This document shows, in pieces, positions 41,605-51,228 of a stretch of 64,000 nucleotides of DNA (position 1 is the stretch's first letter; each line of letters starts with the position of its first letter). The notes under the pieces are model-generated. The model had not been told where the DNA came from, did no database searches, and saw nothing but the letters and a program-made list of their open reading frames with translations. A program made the translations under genes and the position numbers. The stretch is from positions 3,574,001 to 3,638,000 of the forward strand of contig NZ_CP092417.1 of the NCBI RefSeq assembly GCF_023716865.1. The letters are read 5' to 3'. The DNA is from Endozoicomonas sp. SCSIO W0465. GTDB taxonomy: Bacteria; Pseudomonadota; Gammaproteobacteria; Pseudomonadales; Endozoicomonadaceae.

Positions 41605-42533
41605 ACACACTCAACTTAGACTTTGTTTCTGCTAACCCCTGTTTGCAGGCCTTTGCAGAAGAATACGCAGCACCAACTGGCACTTCCTGTTCACAGCCAA
41701 GTATCGCTGGTTATTCTGCGCAAACGCTTAATTCACTCCATTGTGGATATTTAAATCAGGAAGTAATGAATCAGGGAACATCATATCCTCCACGAACGCT
41801 TAGTGATTTTTCAGTTTCTCATTTACCAACCACTACAGATGAATTGATTATGCCTGATTTTTATTCACTAGAAGGCAGTGATGAAATTTTATCTTGTGAT
41901 TTTTCCAACGGACCTGTTGATAATGACTTGACATTCAGTCATTCAACCTTAACAACCCCCCAACAAACAGCCCAAAAATTACCACCGGTTAATTCATTAG
42001 TTGGTTTTTCTCAGCCATCATCACGTCCCGTTGACCGTCCTGTTGCTATAATTACCCCGTTTAATAATGACGTACCGTCGCAAGTTACAGCTGCAGAAAC
42101 TGCTGCACCTGAATCGTCCGGTTCTGACGAACCTCTACCCCTCACGCTCGCAATAACTCCCGAGCAGTCCAGGAGACGAAAGGCTTATCAGAAGGCTTAC
42201 CAGAAAGTTTATGCACACTCTAAGAAACGGAAGGCTTACCAGAAAGCTTACGCACAAACCGAAAAACGGAAGGCTTACCTGAAGACTTACCATAGGAATT
42301 ATACTAAGTCTGAGAAATGGAGGGCTTACTTACAGTCCGATAAAGGAAAAGCTGCCAGGCAAGTCTGGCCGCAGTCCGAGAAAGGGAGAGCTTACCATAG
42401 GGCTTACAGTGATACTTTCAAGAATACCGGTGATCGAGAACAAGCAAAAATCGCTGGTAAGCAAGCGATTGCCCACATAAGAGCATCGAATCACGCAAAA
42501 AATAACCTGATTACCACCGACCCTACGTCGTGA
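41601..42533 (+). CDS. KAY-repeat protein 1, 310 aa
   Basis: No known family. Residues 1-190 are Ser/Thr/Pro-rich and look disordered, with the phrase PVAIITP near 150. From about 190 to 270 come tandem repeats of 11-13 residues built on KAYQKAY and SEKR/SDKGK (RRRKAYQKAY, KKRKAYQKAY, EKRKAYLKTY), highly basic. The C-terminal block FKNTGDREQAKIAGKQA then IRASNHAKN is nearly identical to that of the 54800-55897 protein. No signal peptide or membrane segment is seen. The basic repeats suggest nucleic-acid binding, or a secreted effector-like protein; both are inference. Start ATG is in the octamer leader with no Shine-Dalgarno, and an in-frame TAA 15 bases upstream excludes a longer form. Confidence 0.7.
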   Translation: MDTLNLDFVSANPCLQAFAEEYAAPTGTSCSQPSIAGYSAQTLNSLHCGYLNQEVMNQGTSYPPRTLSDFSVSHLPTTTDELIMPDFYSLEGSDEILSCDFSNGPVDNDLTFSHSTLTTPQQTAQKLPPVNSLVGFSQPSSRPVDRPVAIITPFNNDVPSQVTAAETAAPESSGSDEPLPLTLAITPEQSRRRKAYQKAYQKVYAHSKKRKAYQKAYAQTEKRKAYLKTYHRNYTKSEKWRAYLQSDKGKAARQVWPQSEKGRAYHRAYSDTFKNTGDREQAKIAGKQAIAHIRASNHAKNNLITTDPTS

Positions 42534-42584
42534 GCCAGCTGCTATAATAAACGTCGATAGTCATGTGTTTTGGAGGTAAAACTG

Positions 42585-43541
42585 ATGTGTAAAAACACCA
42601 TTCAGTTCCAAAAAGGCCTTGGCATTATGCAATTTCTGGCTAATTACGGCAGTGAAGAGCAGTGTGAGAACGCGCTGTCCTCTTGGCGCTGGCCAGATGG
42701 CTTCCAATGCCCGAAGTGTGGCTCCCGCAGTTTCTGCAAGCTTCACCGGAAAGCTGAATTCCAGTGCAATTGCTGCCGTTGCCAAACCTCGCTTACCAGT
42801 AACACTATCTTTGACTCAACAAAGCTGCCTCTAGCTACCTGGTTTCTGGGTATCTATCTCGTCACCCAGAATAAAGCGGGGATTTCTTGCCTGACGCTTC
42901 ATCGACAACTTGGCATTTCCTACAATGCCGCATTGCGCATGAAACACAAACTCATGCAGGTCATGATGGAAAGAGATAACAGCTGGCAGTTGAGTGGTTT
43001 TGTTCAGATTGATGACGCCTATTGGGGCGGAGAGCGCCACGGAGGCCGCCGGGGCAGAGGCTCAGAGAACAAAGCCCCCTTCGTGGCCGCAGTTCAGACA
43101 GATGCTGATAACCACCCTATCTACATGAAGTTCAATGCCGTTGATAACTTCCGGCGAAAAACCATTCAGGAGTGGGCAGAACATGCCCTGAAAAAGGGTG
43201 TCCGGGCCGTCAGCGATGGCTTGTCCTGTTTCCGGGGTATTGAAGATGCCGGATGCCAGCACACAGCCATCATTACCGGTGGTGGGCATGCATCCATGGA
43301 GAATGAGTTGTTCACCTGGGTAAATACCATGCTGGGAAACGTGAAAACAGCGATTACCGGTACTTACCATAAGCTCGACCCCAAGCATCTGGGCCGTTAT
43401 CTATCAGAGTTCAACTATCGGTTTAACCGGCGTTTTGATATGCCTTCAATGATCTCAAGGCTAGGTCGGGCTGCAGTCAATACAGCACCGATGCCGGATC
43501 GACTTCTCAAACTGCCAGACGTCCAGTGGAAACCGGGTTAG
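42585..43541 (+). CDS. IS1595-family transposase, 318 aa
   Basis: An N-terminal zinc ribbon (CPKCGSRSFC ... CNCCRCQTS) is followed by the ISXO2-like DDE domain with VQIDDAYWGG, AVSDGLSCFRGI and a C-terminal EFNYRFNRRFD, as in IS1595 elements. TTTGGAGGTAAAACTG sets the ATG at 42585. Full length. Exact IS ends are not resolved; a possible left end begins near 42538 (AGCTGCTATAATAAACG). Confidence 0.88.
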   Translation: MCKNTIQFQKGLGIMQFLANYGSEEQCENALSSWRWPDGFQCPKCGSRSFCKLHRKAEFQCNCCRCQTSLTSNTIFDSTKLPLATWFLGIYLVTQNKAGISCLTLHRQLGISYNAALRMKHKLMQVMMERDNSWQLSGFVQIDDAYWGGERHGGRRGRGSENKAPFVAAVQTDADNHPIYMKFNAVDNFRRKTIQEWAEHALKKGVRAVSDGLSCFRGIEDAGCQHTAIITGGGHASMENELFTWVNTMLGNVKTAITGTYHKLDPKHLGRYLSEFNYRFNRRFDMPSMISRLGRAAVNTAPMPDRLLKLPDVQWKPG

Positions 43542-43795
43542 CCATCAACCGATAATTGAAAGTCAGTTGACGTATTAATATCATTATTTCGAATGATGAT
43601 GTGGGTCTTTGCTTGTTCGGAGCGGTTATGAAACCGAATTTAGTTGATAATCTGGAGAACAAGCCGTCATGATGCCTGCTCCACCGGTAATACTGGAGAG
43701 GTTCTATTATTTCTTTACCGGGTTATAGACATAAAGAATGAAAAGCTGCACGTATATTCTTAAATTATCTTTCCCTGTGTCATGACGTACGATCA

Positions 43796-44353
43796 GTGGT
43801 AATCAGGAAAACTATTTATTGTCAGGCGGAACCTGTCATTACTGAGAAACCCTGCTATACCAAGGTAGGTCGTCCGGAGAAAGGCTCTAAACCGGACAGT
43901 ATTGAATATTATGTGAGCGGATATCCTTGGGTATCCGTTGACTGTCGCAAAGATGCAGAGTGTTCTCTGGGTTGCTTTGTGCTGGCGACGAATGATCTGG
44001 ACGACAGTCGGCTGAGTACAGCAGAAGTGCTAAGTACTTACAAATCACAACAGTCAGTAGAGCGTGGCTTTCGGTTTTTGAAGAGCCCGGAGTTTCTGGT
44101 TTCTTCGCTGTTTTTAAAGAAACCGGAACGAATAGAAGCCTTGCTGATGGTGATGACGCTGTGTCTGTTAGTGTATGCGGCGATTCAGCATCGAATTAGG
44201 CATGAGCTAAAACGACAGAGTCGGTTTTTCCCGGACATGAAGCGGAAACCCTGCCAAAACCCGACAGCGCGTTGGGTGTTTTTCTGCTTTCAGGGTATCA
44301 ACGTGCTATTGGTCGATGGACATGAAAAGCATGTGGTTGGATTAATCGGGTAA
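43796..44353 (+). pseudogene. IS1634-family transposase, C-terminal fragment
   Basis: The fragment has KPDSIEYYVSGYPWVSVDC, GCFVLATNDLDDSRLS, the STYKSQQSVERGFRFLKSPEF block with catalytic Glu, and LLVYAAIQHRIRHEL of IS1634 transposases. The N-terminal two thirds are missing. The last codons (LIG and stop) come from the 3' end of the adjoining group II intron, so the intron sits in the antisense strand of this remnant. Bases 43542-43795 between IS1595 and this fragment hold no gene. Confidence 0.8.
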
Positions 44354-46277
44354 GGGCCGGTCTTTCTCCAGCCCTCCCCACAGCACCCGGCATGCGGGTC
44401 CGCACCGGGCGGTTCAACGATGATGGTGAAACCTGATCCATAAGTCTTTCAATGAAACAAGCCCAATTTTCGCGAGGTAACTGTTATTCAGTGCCTGTTG
44501 TACCGCATAGGTTTTACTCAGACGGTAATACCCTTTGCTGCTGGCTGCGATCTTGGCGGCGTTAATTTTATCAACGCCTAACCTGACCAGATTCTTAAAA
44601 CGGGTTTTCGGCTTGCGCCATTGCTTCAGAAAGCAGCAACGGATTCGCCGACGTATCCATTGATCCAGCAGGGGAATTGGTCGGTGATATTCCGATAACC
44701 GGAAATACCCCATCCAACCCCGGATATATTGTGCCAATTTGCGTAACCGATGTTGCATTGAGACACCCCAGCGACGACTGGTCAACTTGAGTATCCGGTA
44801 TTTGAATCGGTCCAGACACTTCTGGGCCCAGCGAACTTTCTTCCCTGTGAAGGTGAAACTCAGGAATTCGCTTTCTGTTGCTTTCACAACTTTACTTTTC
44901 CGGGAGTTAATCTTCAGTTTCAATTTGCGTTCAATGAATTGGGTAATGCTGTGCATCACCCGATCCCCTGCACGCTGACTTTTGACGAGAATCACAAAAT
45001 CATCACAGTATCTTGCAAAGCAATGACCCCGATATTCAAGCTCCTTGTCGAGTTCGTCGAGGACCACATTAGACAGCAAGGGTGATAAAGGCCCACCCTG
45101 TGGCATGCCAACCCTGGTCGGGTAGACATTGCCCTCAATCATGACACCGGAGCGCAGGTAGCTACCAATCAGTTTCAGAAGGCGTTTGTCGCGGACCTTA
45201 CGGGAGACCCTCGACATCAAAACGTCGTGATTAACCGTATCAAAGAATTTACTCAGATCAACGTCAACAGCGTAATGAAGCCCCCGGTTGATCAACTGCT
45301 TAACCTGACGGACTCCGTCGTGTGCTGACCGTCCCGGTCGGTAGCCGAAGCTGTTTGGAGAGAGAAACCCGGATCAAAGACAGGGGTCAGCACCTGCACA
45401 ATGGCCTGCTGTATGACCCTATCCATCACGGTAGGGATTCCCAGCAAACGCTCACCGCCGTCCGGCTTTTCTATAACATGTCGGCGCACGGGTGATGGCT
45501 GGTAGGTTCCGTCCAATAAGGCTTGACGCACTGAAGGCCAATGCTGTTTGGCAAAGTCTGGATAAGCTTCAATAGTGACTCCATCAATACCCGGAGCACC
45601 CTTGTTGCTTTTGACCTGTTTCCATGCACTTGCCAGATTAGCCGGTTCAAGTACGCAATTTAGTAGATCATGGTTCAAAGCTGGTTAAAGATTCTGTCGC
45701 CAAGTACGGTGAGTCGCCGGACGGCTGCATCGCCTTGAGGGAATCAGTCTCCTCTTTGTCGTCGATGTTCGGCCCTTCGCTAACGACTTCCCATCCGTTA
45801 ATGGCTTCTGTCGTACAGCTACTATGGCCTCTGCTGACTTCTGTCCAATCACCACGCGGAGTTACCTCTGCTGGCGCTATTGGTTGCCATCGGGTTTGCT
45901 CGAACAGGATGATGAGACCTGTTCGCCGAGCCTGTTGTAACCAGTGGCTGAGAACTGGGAATTACCAATCGCATGTTGAACAGATCTCCCCGGATAAGGA
46001 CATGAACTTTCAGTGCACAACCGCCGCATTTACCGTGTCTCACGAACCATAGGGCTTTGTGATCCTTGGCTCACTCGCCCAGAGACTCAGCCTTATATGC
46101 GATTTCTGTACGTCGGCTCGCACCTTTGCACTCAGACTGCCTCCGCACAGCCCCTCGCGGGACTGCACTTGCCTTAAGCTAGTGGTTGTCATCAGCAGGC
46201 GTCTTTACCGCCAGTCAGATGTAGGTTCTCCCACAGGGGACTTTCACCCCATCAGTTCATGCCCATGCCGGGCGTAC
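44345..46277 (-). ncRNA. Degenerate group II intron (bacterial class C-like)
   Basis: Read on the minus strand, the intron opens GTACGCCCGGCATGGGC at 46277, close to the GUGCG start consensus followed by the domain I helix. It ends near 44345 in TTACCCGAT. A domain V hairpin with AACCGCCCGGTGCGGACC and GCATGCCGGGTG lies at about 44376-44415, next to the RT stop, and GGGCTGG-AGAAAGA-CCGGCCC forms domain VI. The 600 bases 45679-46277 are intron RNA with no real gene. Mobility is doubtful because the RT gene is frameshifted. Confidence 0.8.
44414..45678 (-). pseudogene. ltrA: Group II intron reverse transcriptase/maturase, frameshifted
   Basis: The 5' frame from ATG 45678 encodes LASAWKQVKSNKGAPGIDGV and GIPTVMDRVIQQAI (RT domains 0-2). 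It shifts after VFDPGF, where the run TCTCTCTCC holds one CT unit too many. In the +frame the sequence continues SPNSFGYRPGRSAHDGVRQV and on through FARYCDDFVIL (catalytic YxDD as YCDD), the maturase X domain and GYYRLSKT. Both parts are otherwise intact, so a single two-base expansion inactivated it. The product would splice its intron and copy it into new targets. Confidence 0.88.
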
Positions 46278-46409
46278 CAAGAAAGGCAGTTGACTATTAT
46301 TTCAATTCTTGGGCGACCGTATCAGGAAATTTATTCCTGATACGGGTGCTGAATGACGGTTGTAGCAGCGTTTATGAAACATTCGGGTTAGTTGACCGAA
46401 AAAAATTAA
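46278..46409. other. Inverted-repeat hairpin and IS1380-type end remnant
   Basis: CCGTATCAGGAA and TTCCTGATACGG (46309-46345) form a long perfect hairpin. GTTGTAGCAGCGTTTATGAA (46354-46373) and CATTCGGG then repeat, inverted, the left end of the IS1380 element at 27248. No gene is seen. Confidence 0.6.
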
Positions 46410-46569
46410 GGCTCTATTTTGATTACGAACTGCTCTACAGTGAAAACTGACTGTAGGTCACGAAAAACAAGGATTGGGCAACATTACCGGACAATATGCT
46501 GACAACCTTTGTAGATAAAGGGCTTCAGCAATGTTCAACCCAGTAGCAGTCTGAAATCCTACAAGAGCC
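46410..46569. mobile_element. MITE copy 4 (160 bp)
   Basis: Reverse complement of copy 1 at 2199, flanked by the 8-bp duplication AAAATTAA at 46402-46409 and 46570-46577. Confidence 0.9.
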
Positions 46570-46603
46570 AAAATTAATTTCTTTCAGAAATATAAACATT
46601 TCT

Positions 46604-46763
46604 GGCTCTTATTGGATTACAGACTGTTCCCAGATTGAACCTGGCTGAAGCACTTATCATTAAAGGCTCTCAGAGCTTTGCTCGGCAATTTGCCCTCAAG
46701 CCTTACATTGCGTGGTCCACATCCAATTTTCACTGCAGAGCAGTTCGGAAATCAAATAGAGCC
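46604..46763. mobile_element. MITE copy 5 (160 bp), divergent
   Basis: Ends GGCTCTTATTGGATTAC and ATCAAATAGAGCC; 8-bp duplication ACATTTCT at 46596-46603 and 46764-46771. The internal part differs from copies 1-4 but keeps the TTCACTGCAGAGCAGTT end block. Confidence 0.88.
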
Positions 46764-47389
46764 ACATTTCTTATCTCAATCTCCCGGTTTTTTACTAGCC
46801 ACCTTAAGTCCCGCTTAATGATTTGAAAATGAAAGGCTGTGTCGGCTGGAAGGATCGCCCTCTGTGCTGTTCAGGTAAAATATCTGTGCAAACAACGAAG
46901 CACCTGCGAGGTGCAACACAGGAACGCAGTACGATGATAATTCCCAAGCCTGAAAAAATCGAGATCGAATTCACTGACGCTAAACTAACCGGTATGGCTG
47001 GGGCTCTTTTTATCGCCCGCCTTGCCCGTCGTTTCAAATTGCCTGAGCAGTTATCAACCCATATCCAGCTCAAAAAACGTAACCGAGGTTGTGATGATAA
47101 AGACAGCCTGCTGGGACTGATTTACAACTTCTGTGCGGGTAACGGACACCTTTCTGATATGGATATTCTGCAAAAAGACAGGCCAACCGTCAGTCTGCTT
47201 GGCCTCGAAGATGTCAGAGGCTCAAGGCGAATGGGAGAGTATCTTTCCCGGTTCAAGGCCGATTCTGTGAAGGCGTTGTACGGCGTTATTCGTGATCTCT
47301 GCCGACAGGTGCGTATTCTGGTTAACTTGAACACCTATTCTGTTTCATTTGAACACCCTGAACTCCTTACACATTGCCCAGTGTGATTT

Positions 47390-48145
47390 TTAGACCAGGT
47401 GTTCAACTGCGTCCAATTTTCCAAGCTTTTTGCGCATGGATTCGCCTTTGAGTTCAATCCGGTGGGCATTGTGCATAAGCCGGTCAAGAATGGCGTCGGC
47501 CAGAGTTTCATCACCAATGCTGGCATGCCACTTCCGGGTGGGCAATTGACTGGTAACCAACGTGGAACCTTGCTCGTGCCTGTCATCCATGACTTCCAGC
47601 AGATCGTTCCTTTGTTGCTGCGTCAGTGGTTCCAGGCCCCAGTCGTCCAGAATCAGCAAGTCTACTTTTGCCAGTTGTTTCAACTGCCTGCTGTAGCTGC
47701 CATCACCGTGGGCAAGGATCAGTTCATCCAGTAGCCTGGACATCCGATAGTACCGGACACTGTAGCCTTTCAGACAAGCCATGTGCCCAAGGGCGCAGGC
47801 CAGGTAGCTCTTACCGGAACCACAAGGTCCGGTGATCAACAGGTTCCTGTACCGGTCAAGCCAGCCTCCTCCAGACAGGCTGGCCATCTGGTTCTGTTTG
47901 AGACCTCTGGGGTGTTCATAGTCAATGTCGTGTATCCGGGCAGCCAGTTTAAACCGGGCGCTTCTGAGCAGCCGAGCCAGACGTTTATTGTTTCGCTCTG
48001 TTTCTTCCTGCTCAGTAAGCAACGACAGTCGTTCTTCAAAGCTAAGGCTACTGTAGGTGCCCGGCTGGTCCAGCTGTTGATTGAGGGCATCTGCCATTCC
48101 GGTCAGTCGCAGTGACCTAAGGCGAGCCAGTGTTTCATTGATCAT
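47390..48145 (-). CDS. istB: IS21 helper ATPase IstB, 251 aa
   Basis: A DnaC/AAA+-type ATPase: Walker A GPCGSGKSYLACALG, Walker B LLILDDWGLEPL, sensor TSQLPTRKWH, and the C-terminal IELKGESMRK typical of IstB. It forms an ATP-dependent assembly that directs the IstA transposase. It begins 12 bases after the istA stop, as in other IS21 elements. Intact. Confidence 0.93.
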   Translation of the reverse strand: MINETLARLRSLRLTGMADALNQQLDQPGTYSSLSFEERLSLLTEQEETERNNKRLARLLRSARFKLAARIHDIDYEHPRGLKQNQMASLSGGGWLDRYRNLLITGPCGSGKSYLACALGHMACLKGYSVRYYRMSRLLDELILAHGDGSYSRQLKQLAKVDLLILDDWGLEPLTQQQRNDLLEVMDDRHEQGSTLVTSQLPTRKWHASIGDETLADAILDRLMHNAHRIELKGESMRKKLGKLDAVEHLV

Positions 48146-48157
48146 GTTCGCCTCCGG

Positions 48158-49711
48158 TTATTGATAGCAAATAGCGCCACGAATATTTTCGTGATCATCA
48201 TGCAAGGGACCTGTCGTTTGTTTTAACTGTGGCTCCAATGGCATCAGGTCTTTGCCTGACTGGAGGATTGATCGGACATTTTTTAACCGATAACCCCCGA
48301 TGTTCCTGGCATGGGCGCAGGCGTTGTTGAGTCGTTCAGTTCCATATTCCCGCTGCAGGTTTAGCAGCCCCAATGAAGCTCGATAGGCTTGTTCAGGATG
48401 CTCCTTGCTATCCAGCAGTGATTGAATAAAACAATAGACTTCCTGACCAATGTCGTTAGCCCAGTTAAGTAAACGCTCAGGCGTCCAATCCTGATGGTGA
48501 CGATGTCGTTCCGGCATATGAACTGCTAACGTCGTAAATCCACGTGTGTGCTTGCGAGCGTGGCTGGCCACCACTTTACCGTTAGCGTAGATCGTGACGC
48601 AGTGCTCAGTCGCCTGTACTTCTACTTCCTGCCTGGCAAGCTGATGGGGAACCGAGTAGGCGTGCCCCTTGCAGATAATATGATAATCCACATTCACCCG
48701 GGCCTTGATAAACTCAGCGAACACAAAAGATTGCTTCGGCAGTGGCTTGAGGGCTGGTTCATCCAGTTGTTCAAACGCACTACGTCGCGTTCCTGGCAAC
48801 TGCTTAAAGGGCTTCAGGTTCAGTTCGATTAACAGCTCACGTATCCGCAGGTTCAGCTCTGCCAGGGTAAAGAACATTTCATGACGAAGCCTGGCCAGTA
48901 TCCACCGCTCCACTACCTGTACACCGACTTCTGCTTTGGCCTTGTCTTTGGGTTTGTAGGGGCGTGCCGGAATGACTGCCACCTGGTAGTGACAAGCCAG
49001 GTGCTGGTATGATGGGTTGAGATCCGGCTCGTACCGACAGGCTTTGATAACTGCGCACTTTGGGTTGTCTGGCACAACAATTTCTGGCACCCCACCAAAG
49101 AACTCAAAGGCCCGTTCATGAGACCCCAGCCAGTCCTCTGTTTTTTGTGACAGAGTCGCTTCAGCGTAGGTATAGTTGGACGCTCCCAGCACTGCCACAA
49201 ATATCTGGGCATTGTGGGCAATTTCGCCGGTGTCCGGGTTGATGATTGGCATGGTTGGCCCGGCATAATCAACAAATAACTTTTCACCTGCATTGTGCAG
49301 CTGTCGCATAGATCGCTTTTGACAACCACGCCACTGATTGTAACGGTGACAGTACTGGGCATAGCTGTAGGCATTGAGGGGGTGGGCCTGACAGTATTCT
49401 TCCCAGAGTCGTTGTTTGGTCACTTCCTTGCGCTTCAGTTCCTGATGCACCTCAGCCCAGTCAGGATCAATCAACCCTTTTCGATTGGCTATCGAGGCAT
49501 CGGGAAACAGCGCCTGAATAAGCTCAGGCTCAGATATATCCTCTGCCAGGGGCCAGCTTAATTCCGATTCCTGAAAGGCCTTAACGTAGTTGGATACCGT
49601 CCCCACACTGACCCGTACACTGCGGGAAATTTGTCGGAAGCTGAGTTGGCTGCCAAACCGCATCCGGAGTATTTCTAGTAGCTTACGCATGGTAATCCTG
49701 TTTTCTGTCAT
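48158..49711 (-). CDS. istA: IS21 transposase IstA, 517 aa
   Basis: An N-terminal HTH (MRKLLEILRMRFGSQLSFRQ ... VSVGTVSNYV) precedes the integrase core with LFVDYAGPTMPI, VPDNPKCAVIKAC and the KPKDKAKAEVGVQVVERWIL block holding the catalytic Glu, then a beta-barrel-like C-terminal domain. ATG 49711 follows GAGAGGGAACCGGCC; an in-frame upstream start at 49765 is less likely. Intact. Confidence 0.92.
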   Translation of the reverse strand: MTENRITMRKLLEILRMRFGSQLSFRQISRSVRVSVGTVSNYVKAFQESELSWPLAEDISEPELIQALFPDASIANRKGLIDPDWAEVHQELKRKEVTKQRLWEEYCQAHPLNAYSYAQYCHRYNQWRGCQKRSMRQLHNAGEKLFVDYAGPTMPIINPDTGEIAHNAQIFVAVLGASNYTYAEATLSQKTEDWLGSHERAFEFFGGVPEIVVPDNPKCAVIKACRYEPDLNPSYQHLACHYQVAVIPARPYKPKDKAKAEVGVQVVERWILARLRHEMFFTLAELNLRIRELLIELNLKPFKQLPGTRRSAFEQLDEPALKPLPKQSFVFAEFIKARVNVDYHIICKGHAYSVPHQLARQEVEVQATEHCVTIYANGKVVASHARKHTRGFTTLAVHMPERHRHHQDWTPERLLNWANDIGQEVYCFIQSLLDSKEHPEQAYRASLGLLNLQREYGTERLNNACAHARNIGGYRLKNVRSILQSGKDLMPLEPQLKQTTGPLHDDHENIRGAICYQ

Positions 49712-49864
49712 GGCCGGTTCCCTCTCTTGGTACAGATAAGAACGGCCAAAGTTATGGAAAATCAATGCATAAGAAGATATTTGTTAGCTGTATTAGACCG
49801 GTTTATGGTCTGTTGAACAGCGTTTCTGGAAGCTTGAACGGTGATTCTGGAAATCATCAAAAAG

Positions 49865-49955
49865 TGTTCAAAAGAAACCAGAATAGGTGTTCAAGTGTTA
49901 CCAGAATGGGTGTTCAAGTGTTACCAGAATGAGTGTTCAAGAGTTACCAGAATAT
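49865..49955. repeat. Four 23-bp IS21 end repeats
   Basis: Units of GTGTTCAAG(T)GTTACCAGAATGG repeat at a 23-bp period up to the IS21 end; related GTTAACTTGAACACC and TTGAACACC sequences lie at the other end. Such multiple end repeats are the binding sites of IstA. Confidence 0.8.
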
Positions 49956-50910
49956 GCAACAGGTAGCCCCCGATGTTATTGAACACGTCGTTAAGGAGAA
50001 AAGTTACCTTCCGATCTTTCTTGATGGAACGGAGATTGAGGTGGATGGCCATCTGTTTCAGGAAGCTAAAGTCGGCTACAGCGGCAGTCGGCAGTACTGG
50101 CTCCACAGTATTTTTATCGGGCACCTGTGGGCCAGTGCCCGCCTCAACCCGGGGGCTTCTGACGTTTGTTATGGCTGGCAAGAGCAGCTTGAGAATGATG
50201 TCGTGCCTTTGGTGAGTGACGACATCCCCGTTTGGGCCAGAATGGACAATGCCTACTACAGAAAACAGATTGTGGAATGGTTTGAAGCCCGTCCGTGGGA
50301 CTTCTCTATCAGCGTCACCAATGACAACTACTGCCGTCCAGTACTCGATTGTATTGAGGGTTTACCCAAAAGTGCCTGGACGCCTATCCGCAGTGACAAC
50401 ACAGAAGAGGCGATCCTGTCTTATCACCAGCCTGCCGGGTGGAACCGTCAGCAGACGTATGTCGTGACCCGCCGCTGGCATGACGGAAAACAGTGGCTGG
50501 CAGTGCCCCGCTACTCAGTGATACTGGTCAGCCGCTCTGATCTGCCGTTGGCAGAACTGGTGCGTCGCCACCGGGAGAAGCAGGGGCAGGAGAATGCCCA
50601 GAAAGGTCCACTGATTGATCTGGATTTGCACCATCCACCCTGTCGCTCATTTCACGCCAATCAGGCTTTTTACGCCTGTGGTCAAATGGCACAGATTTTA
50701 CTGAGAGCTTTGCAGTACAAGGCTTTGCCAGAGAAAGAGAGAAGACATGGTATTCGCCCGCTGATCAGGAAAGTGATCCGGTCAGTGGGCCGGTTAACCT
50801 ATAGCGGTAAAAAGTGGACATTGTGGTTCGTCAAAACGGCTGCAGATCTTGGATGGCTGTTGGAGATCAGCAACAGGCTGGACATGAAGCCTCCGCCGAT
50901 TTGCAGCTGA

Positions 50911-51228
50911 TCAGTCCAAGATTGCCGACTTGACGAATAACACAGAGTGCTGTGGAGCCCTGCTTTACCTAAAGGGTGATAATTGAACGCAAAACACACA
51001 GGTTGCACCATGAATACGAGCTGATTTGGATAGCATTTTATCGACCCTGTATGAAAACTGTACAAATTTGCTTCTGGTACAGAGTATCCGATCAGCTATC
51101 CATTCTTAAGCGGGAATTAAGGACGTATTGTTCATTAGAGGAAACACTGAGTATAATGCCAAGGAATTTCAAACAGTTGTTTTAATCGTTGTCTGAAAAA
51201 TAACACTCCGACAGGGAGGAAGCTCATC
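50911..51228. other. IS1380-like right end and etfD upstream region
   Basis: The IS1380-like element ends near 51122. The remaining 100 bases hold the leader of the ETF-QO gene with its GGAGG ribosome site near 51216. No gene is seen. Confidence 0.5.

Larger units (their letters stand above)
47310..49958 (-). mobile_element. IS21-family element, 2649 bp
   Basis: Ends TGCGTATTCTGG and CCAGAATATGCA; target ACAGG duplicated at 47305-47309 and 49959-49963. It carries istA and istB on the minus strand. Near the istA-proximal end lie four 23-bp repeats, listed separately. Confidence 0.92.
46934..50910 (+). pseudogene. IS1380-like transposase, split by IS21
   Basis: The 5' part (46934-47309) encodes MIIPKPEKIEIEFTDAKL, GMAGALFIARLARRF and RRMGEYLSRFKADSVKAL. 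After the IS21 element the frame continues from 49964 with PDVIEHVVKEKSYLPIFLDG (first Asp), KVGYSGSRQYWLHSIF, RMDNAYYRKQIVEWFEARPW (second Asp) and RRHGIRPLIRKVIRSVGRLTY. The 56300 copy preserves the uninterrupted join CRQVAPDVIEH, proving the insertion point. The 5-bp target ACAGG is duplicated. ATG 46934 follows AGGAACGCAGTACG; a longer upstream frame is not supported. Confidence 0.85.
46802..51122 (+). mobile_element. IS1380-like element, copy 1, interrupted by IS21
   Basis: Left end CCTTAAGTCCCGCTTAA at 46802 and right end TTAAGCGGGAATTAAGG to 51122 are inverted repeats. Without the IS21 insertion the element is about 1.67 kb. The same left end occurs at 54572 and 56168. Confidence 0.8.

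Noticed and set aside
45679..46277. Open frames in the intron 5' region
   Set aside because: They lie in structured group II intron RNA and show no protein features.
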